Below, piece after piece: positions 16,304-19,499 of a stretch of 19,499 nucleotides of DNA (the first letter of the stretch is position 1; each line of letters starts with the position of its first letter). Source of the stretch: Stramenopiles sp. TOSAG23-3 (taxonomy: Eukaryota; Sar); the NCBI GenBank assembly GCA_900128585.1, contig LT642359.1, positions 1 through 19,499 on the forward strand, given 5' to 3'. The position numbers and the translations under genes were made by a program. Below the pieces are notes generated by a model. That model worked only from the letters and a program-made list of their open reading frames with translations. It had not been told where the DNA came from and ran no database searches.

Positions 16304-17434
16304 ATGCCTCTTGAGTGCACTATGATATGCATGGACAACTCGGAGTTCATGCGTAACGGAGACTTTTCTCCAACTCGCTTCGAATCTCAATACGATGCCG
16401 TCAGTATGCTAATCACCTCAAAGACTAATGCGAACCCAGAAAGCACCGTAGGAATTTTGACGATGGCAGGCAGAAGTGTCCAGGTTGTTGCCTCCCCAAC
16501 GGATGAACAAGCAAAGTTGCTTTCCTCCCTCCACGGCCTTTCGCTTGGTGGTTCGTGCAACGTGCCTGCCGCCCTGCAAGTTGCCATGTTGGCGTTGAAG
16601 CACCGAAACAATAAGCGGGGGAGTCAACGCATCATACTTTTTGTAGGCAGCCCCGTCGAAGCGGAAGAAAAGGCCATGAAACGGGTAGGAAAGATCATGA
16701 AGAAAAACAACATAGCCCTGGACATTATAAGCGTCGGTGAGAACGCCGTGAATCAGCAGACACTGGAAGGCCTACTAGAAGCGGTAAACAAAAATGATAA
16801 TAGTCACTACGTTGAAGTTCCCCCTGGGATGATCGCGTCGGACGTTATCCGAAAGTCTCCCATTGTTGGCGGCGGGAGCAGTGGGGCTTCTGCTGCTGGG
16901 GGCGGTGATTTTGGAGAGTTTGGCGGGATCGATCCCAACATGGACCCAGAAATGGCCATGGCGTTGCGTCTATCTATGGAAGAGGCCAGACAGGCCGGTG
17001 GAGGCAGTGATGACCCTGCCACTGGTGCACCCGCAGAGGCAAACATGGAAGATGACGAAGATGCGTTGCTCCAGCAAGCATTACAGATGTCTATGGCCGC
17101 TGCCATGGGCGATGCTGGCGCCGACCAGGATGTTTCAGCGGATGCCATGGACAGCAACACCGTGGCGGCGGAAGCCGAAAGCCCGGCTTCCTCGCCAGCG
17201 ACCGCATCCTCCGAGGCGACTGCACCCGTTGAAAAAGTAGAAGAAAGCTCCTCGATCGATGCTGCATCTGAACAATTTTCTGACCCAAGTTTTGTCAATC
17301 AGCTTTTGTCTGATTTGCCTGGTGTCGATATGAATGATCCACAAATTCAAGCTGCAATGGCGGCATTGGGGGCCGGCGCGGCCTCTGCCTCTGATGCACA
17401 GAATAAAGACAAAGACAAAAAAGAAGAGAAGTGA
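16304..17434 (+). CDS. RPN10: 26S proteasome non-ATPase regulatory subunit Rpn10/PSMD4 (ubiquitin receptor)
   Basis: Intronless, 376 residues, about the length of animal S5a/PSMD4 and plant RPN10. It is a lid-base subunit of the 19S proteasome cap that binds polyubiquitin chains and holds the lid to the base. Residues 1-190 form the von Willebrand A domain, with the family hallmarks ECTMICMDNSEFMRNGDFSPTR at the start, TVGILTMAG, LGGSCNVPAALQVAMLALKHR and QRIILFVGSP. Two ubiquitin-interacting motifs follow: 213-230 (EMAMALRLSMEEAR) and 250-268 (DALLQQALQMSMAAAM), each with the acidic start and the central ALxxS/ALxMS. A C-terminal helix (about 325-356, FVNQLLSDLPGVDMNDPQIQAAMAAL) is the part conserved in multi-UIM orthologues, followed by a Lys/Glu tail. 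Linkers between UIMs are Ala/Ser/Gly-rich. Cytosolic and nuclear location is expected. Identification is secure. Confidence 0.97.
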   Translation: MPLECTMICMDNSEFMRNGDFSPTRFESQYDAVSMLITSKTNANPESTVGILTMAGRSVQVVASPTDEQAKLLSSLHGLSLGGSCNVPAALQVAMLALKHRNNKRGSQRIILFVGSPVEAEEKAMKRVGKIMKKNNIALDIISVGENAVNQQTLEGLLEAVNKNDNSHYVEVPPGMIASDVIRKSPIVGGGSSGASAAGGGDFGEFGGIDPNMDPEMAMALRLSMEEARQAGGGSDDPATGAPAEANMEDDEDALLQQALQMSMAAAMGDAGADQDVSADAMDSNTVAAEAESPASSPATASSEATAPVEKVEESSSIDAASEQFSDPSFVNQLLSDLPGVDMNDPQIQAAMAALGAGAASASDAQNKDKDKKEEK

Positions 17435-18735
17435 ACCATCAAAAGATTGCCTCATCAAGTGTGAATACAAGTACTAAATGTTGTATAGTAGTAGGGAGTA
17501 AACAGTTTTTTGTTTTTCTTCGTCGTTGTTTTGTGTTACAAATTATAGGGGAAAATATTAAAAATAGTAAAGGAATAGCACTACGAACATACAATTAAAT
17601 GTTATTTAAGAAATCAATCGATTTCACTGTTAACACAATAATATATCGAAATACCATAGCTTTGCAAAGATTGATCAAAATTATTTTCAAAAAAAAATCT
17701 GAAGAAGAAGGAAATCACGCACTCGTCACTCCCACATTACAACAAGCTGTATTGAATAAAAGTACAAGCGATAACATTGTAGAAACGATGTGTGATGATG
17801 ATATTTACTGAAGAATATTTTATAGAGCAATACAAGGAGCAAGGAGCAAGGAACAAGGTGTCATTCATTTTTATTTCAAGAAAAGAAAAGAAGACGAATG
17901 GAATGTAATAAAACAATGAAAAACTAAAACTTCATTTAAACTGATACAGTGTTTGTTTGACTGTATTACTATTCAATACTACCTAATCTTGTTTATTTGC
18001 CTTCCTTCCTTCCTACTACCGGTACGCTCCTTAAGTAAAATTACAAAGAGAAGTATTTATACTGTAGAACAACACTCTGCCAGTTTAATTTAATTTGATT
18101 GTTCAGTTCGTTTTCTTCTTCTTCTGAAGAACATTCTTTTTATTTTTTTAATTTCATTTCGTTTTATTGTAGTTAGTTGTATTGTGTATAAATATAGTAA
18201 ATATCTCCTATATTTTATTAAGCTATATATTTCTTATCAACATTTTTCCTATTAAATTATACTTTTCATAATACTCAGAATACGATGGATTGTGGTTGTA
18301 ATGTACAATATATTCAGGTATTCAGGCTTCCCTTATTATTTACAGGTTAACAGGTAAATACAACTAAAAAACCGGTGTCCGCCTCCTCCCGTCGTCGTTG
18401 TGTTCTTGCTCAATCATTCTTCGTTATTATTCGTCTCATCGTCGTTCGTCGTCTTCTCTTATACCGTATTATTATTATTATTATGTAATTATTATTATAC
18501 AGAAAAAAGAAGAAGAAGAAGAAAGAGAAGAAGAAAAAAAGATGATGATTGTTTTGTATTAACTCTTTTGTATATTGCATATTGCAAGTGGAAGAAAAGA
18601 ACTTGCAGAAAGGAACATTCCCACTGAAAAAACAAATAACATTACTGTTGTAGACAAAGCATACTAAGCTGGATTAAGTTGAATTCTCGATTTGCACCTG
18701 TTACATTGCCCACGCTTACTCCGTTGCTGCCATCT
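17435..18735. other. AT-rich spacer between Rpn10 and the ARL8-like gene
   Basis: 1.3 kb with no supported gene. It includes a 7-base tandem repeat (17833-17860), a CCTTCCTTCCTTCC stretch (about 18000-18014), CTT/GAA and ATT microsatellites (for example around 18466-18484 and 18500-18540) and T-rich runs. An ATG-started frame of 70 codons (17599-17811) and one of 75 codons (18400-18627) are present, but both are AT-rich or repeat-derived and match nothing I know. Confidence 0.6.
17833..17860 (+). repeat. 7-base tandem repeat (CAAGGAG-like x4)
   Basis: Four head-to-tail units: two exact CAAGGAG, then CAAGGAA and CAAGGTG. It sits about 400 bases past the Rpn10 stop codon. Confidence 0.7.
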
Positions 18736-19340
18736 ATGGGTAACCTGTTTCAGAAACTTCTGTCTTCATTTTATACGAAGAACTTGGAAGTTGTCCTTGT
18801 GGGGCTAGAAAATGCTGGTAAAACCACTTTTGTCAACGTCATGTCCATGGGGGGGGCGGTAGAAACTGCCCCAACCATTGGTCTAAATGTCAAAATTGTA
18901 AAGAAGGGAAACGTCAAAATGAAATGTTGGGATATTGGTGTAAGTTCAGCTTCGGCGACACAATTTTTTCCGTCTGTACTAACTTTTTTGTTTTCTCTCT
19001 CTCTCTCTAGGGACAAGAACAATATCGCGGTGAATGGGGAAGATATACGAGAGGCTGTGATGTTATCATTTTTGTCGTTGATTCTTTCGCAACAGAGAAA
19101 ATAGCAACAGCGCGCAGAGAATTGCATCGCCTTCTAGAAGACCGCCAACTTGCTACCACCCCTCTCCTGATTCTCTCGAACAAAATTGACTTAACGCCGC
19201 ACTTATCTGAGTCAGACTTAATCAGAGAGTTAAACCTTGAATATATTACTGATAATCCGTGGCTTATTATTCCGATATCGGCGGTAAAGCAAACCAACAT
19301 TGACCAAGTTGTAACCTGGTTGATTGAAAAGGGACGGTAA
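18736..19340 (+). CDS. ARL8-like small GTPase of the ARF family
   Basis: Two exons, 18736-18939 and 19011-19340, joined in phase 0 to give 177 residues. The ATG at 18736 is the first in its frame and starts MGNLFQKLL, an amphipathic ARF-type helix. Guanine-nucleotide motifs are complete: P-loop GLENAGKT (23-30), switch I Thr47 in APTIGLN, WDIGGQ (65-70, split exactly between the glycines by the intron), NKID (125-128) and the ISAVKQ motif (157-162). The run FVNVM, GNVKMKCWDIGGQ, WGRYTRG and NIDQVVTWLIEK fits ARL8, a regulator of lysosome and late-endosome transport, better than ARF1 or ARL1. Unlike animal ARL8, which has no Gly2, this protein has Gly2, so N-myristoylation is possible. The ARL8 assignment is by motif memory; ARF/ARL membership is secure. 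Confidence 0.9.
18940..19010 (+). other. Intron of the ARL8-like gene (71 nt)
   Basis: Donor GTAAGT at 18940, perfect TACTAAC branch-point motif at 18977-18983, long CT-repeat pyrimidine tract and acceptor TCTAG ending at 19010. Phase 0. Removing it restores WDIGGQ, the best internal proof of the splice site. The pyrimidine tract is a (CT)n microsatellite. Confidence 0.9.
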
Positions 19341-19499
19341 TGAGACCAATGCCGCAACACGTTGGGGCAGTACACCGTCAAATATTTTATCTGATCCCAT
19401 TTTTATTTTAAACTTTTAAAACTCTTTTGTTTTTAATTTACGAAAAAACAAGGTCTTACATGTGCTAAAAATACGACGATTAAGTTTATGTGAAAACAA

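Noticed and set aside
16807-17298. 163-codon - strand frame antisense to Rpn10
   Set aside because: Shadow of the Ala/Ser-rich UIM linkers of a securely identified gene.
17599-17811. 70-codon ATG frame after Rpn10
   Set aside because: Lys/Ile/Asn-rich translation typical of AT-rich spacer, no family resemblance and no splice evidence. A real small protein cannot be fully excluded.
18400-18627. 75-codon frame upstream of the ARL8-like gene
   Set aside because: Built largely from CTT, ATT and GAA microsatellites.
18679-18735. N-terminal extension of the ARL8-like GTPase
   Set aside because: It would need a TTG start; MGNLFQKLL at 18736 is a typical ARF-family N-terminus.

Overview
This is a nuclear genomic window from a microbial eukaryote. 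The evidence is short spliceosomal introns (GTAAGT donors, a (T/C)ACTAA(C/T) branch-point motif, AG acceptors), eukaryote-only gene families (JmjN/JmjC histone demethylase, Rpn10, ARL8-like GTPase, RING protein), secretory signal peptides, and gene-poor AT-rich spacers full of AAT, GAA and CTT microsatellite-like tracts. Genes are compact and intron-poor. A stramenopile protist or microalga would fit, but the sequence alone does not prove the lineage.

I support eight protein-coding genes. From the left: a KDM5/JARID1-like demethylase (301-2274, +, no intron); a type II membrane protein with two F5/8-type C (discoidin-like) domains (2912-4340, +, two introns including a 15-nt microexon); a small secreted cysteine-rich protein (5064-5745, -, one intron); a short membrane-anchored RING-like protein (6469-6855, -); an unrecognised single-pass membrane protein (7692-8468, +, one intron); a long secreted coiled-coil glycoprotein (8829-10895, -); an 867-residue polytopic membrane protein with a VTT/DedA-like segment and an EF-hand-like loop (11731-14334, -); the 26S proteasome ubiquitin receptor Rpn10 (16304-17434, +); and an ARL8-like small GTPase (18736-19340, +, one intron). 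Counting the RING gene separately gives nine entries in total, of which the RING gene is one of the less certain functional calls. No tRNA, rRNA, mobile element or CRISPR array was recognised.

No operon logic is expected here. Six of the nine products carry a signal peptide, a membrane anchor or several membrane spans, and a seventh is a membrane-traffic GTPase, so the window is rich in secretory and endomembrane genes, although no shared pathway can be shown. Rpn10 and the RING protein could both relate to ubiquitin biology.

The most useful observations are the reconstructed splice structures with a near-uniform branch-point motif, the 15-nt microexon, the VTT/EF-hand membrane protein, the ARL8-like GTPase with a potential myristoylation glycine, and two lineage-specific-looking secreted proteins. 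The spacers hold short hairpins, microsatellites and small tandem repeats with no clear function.
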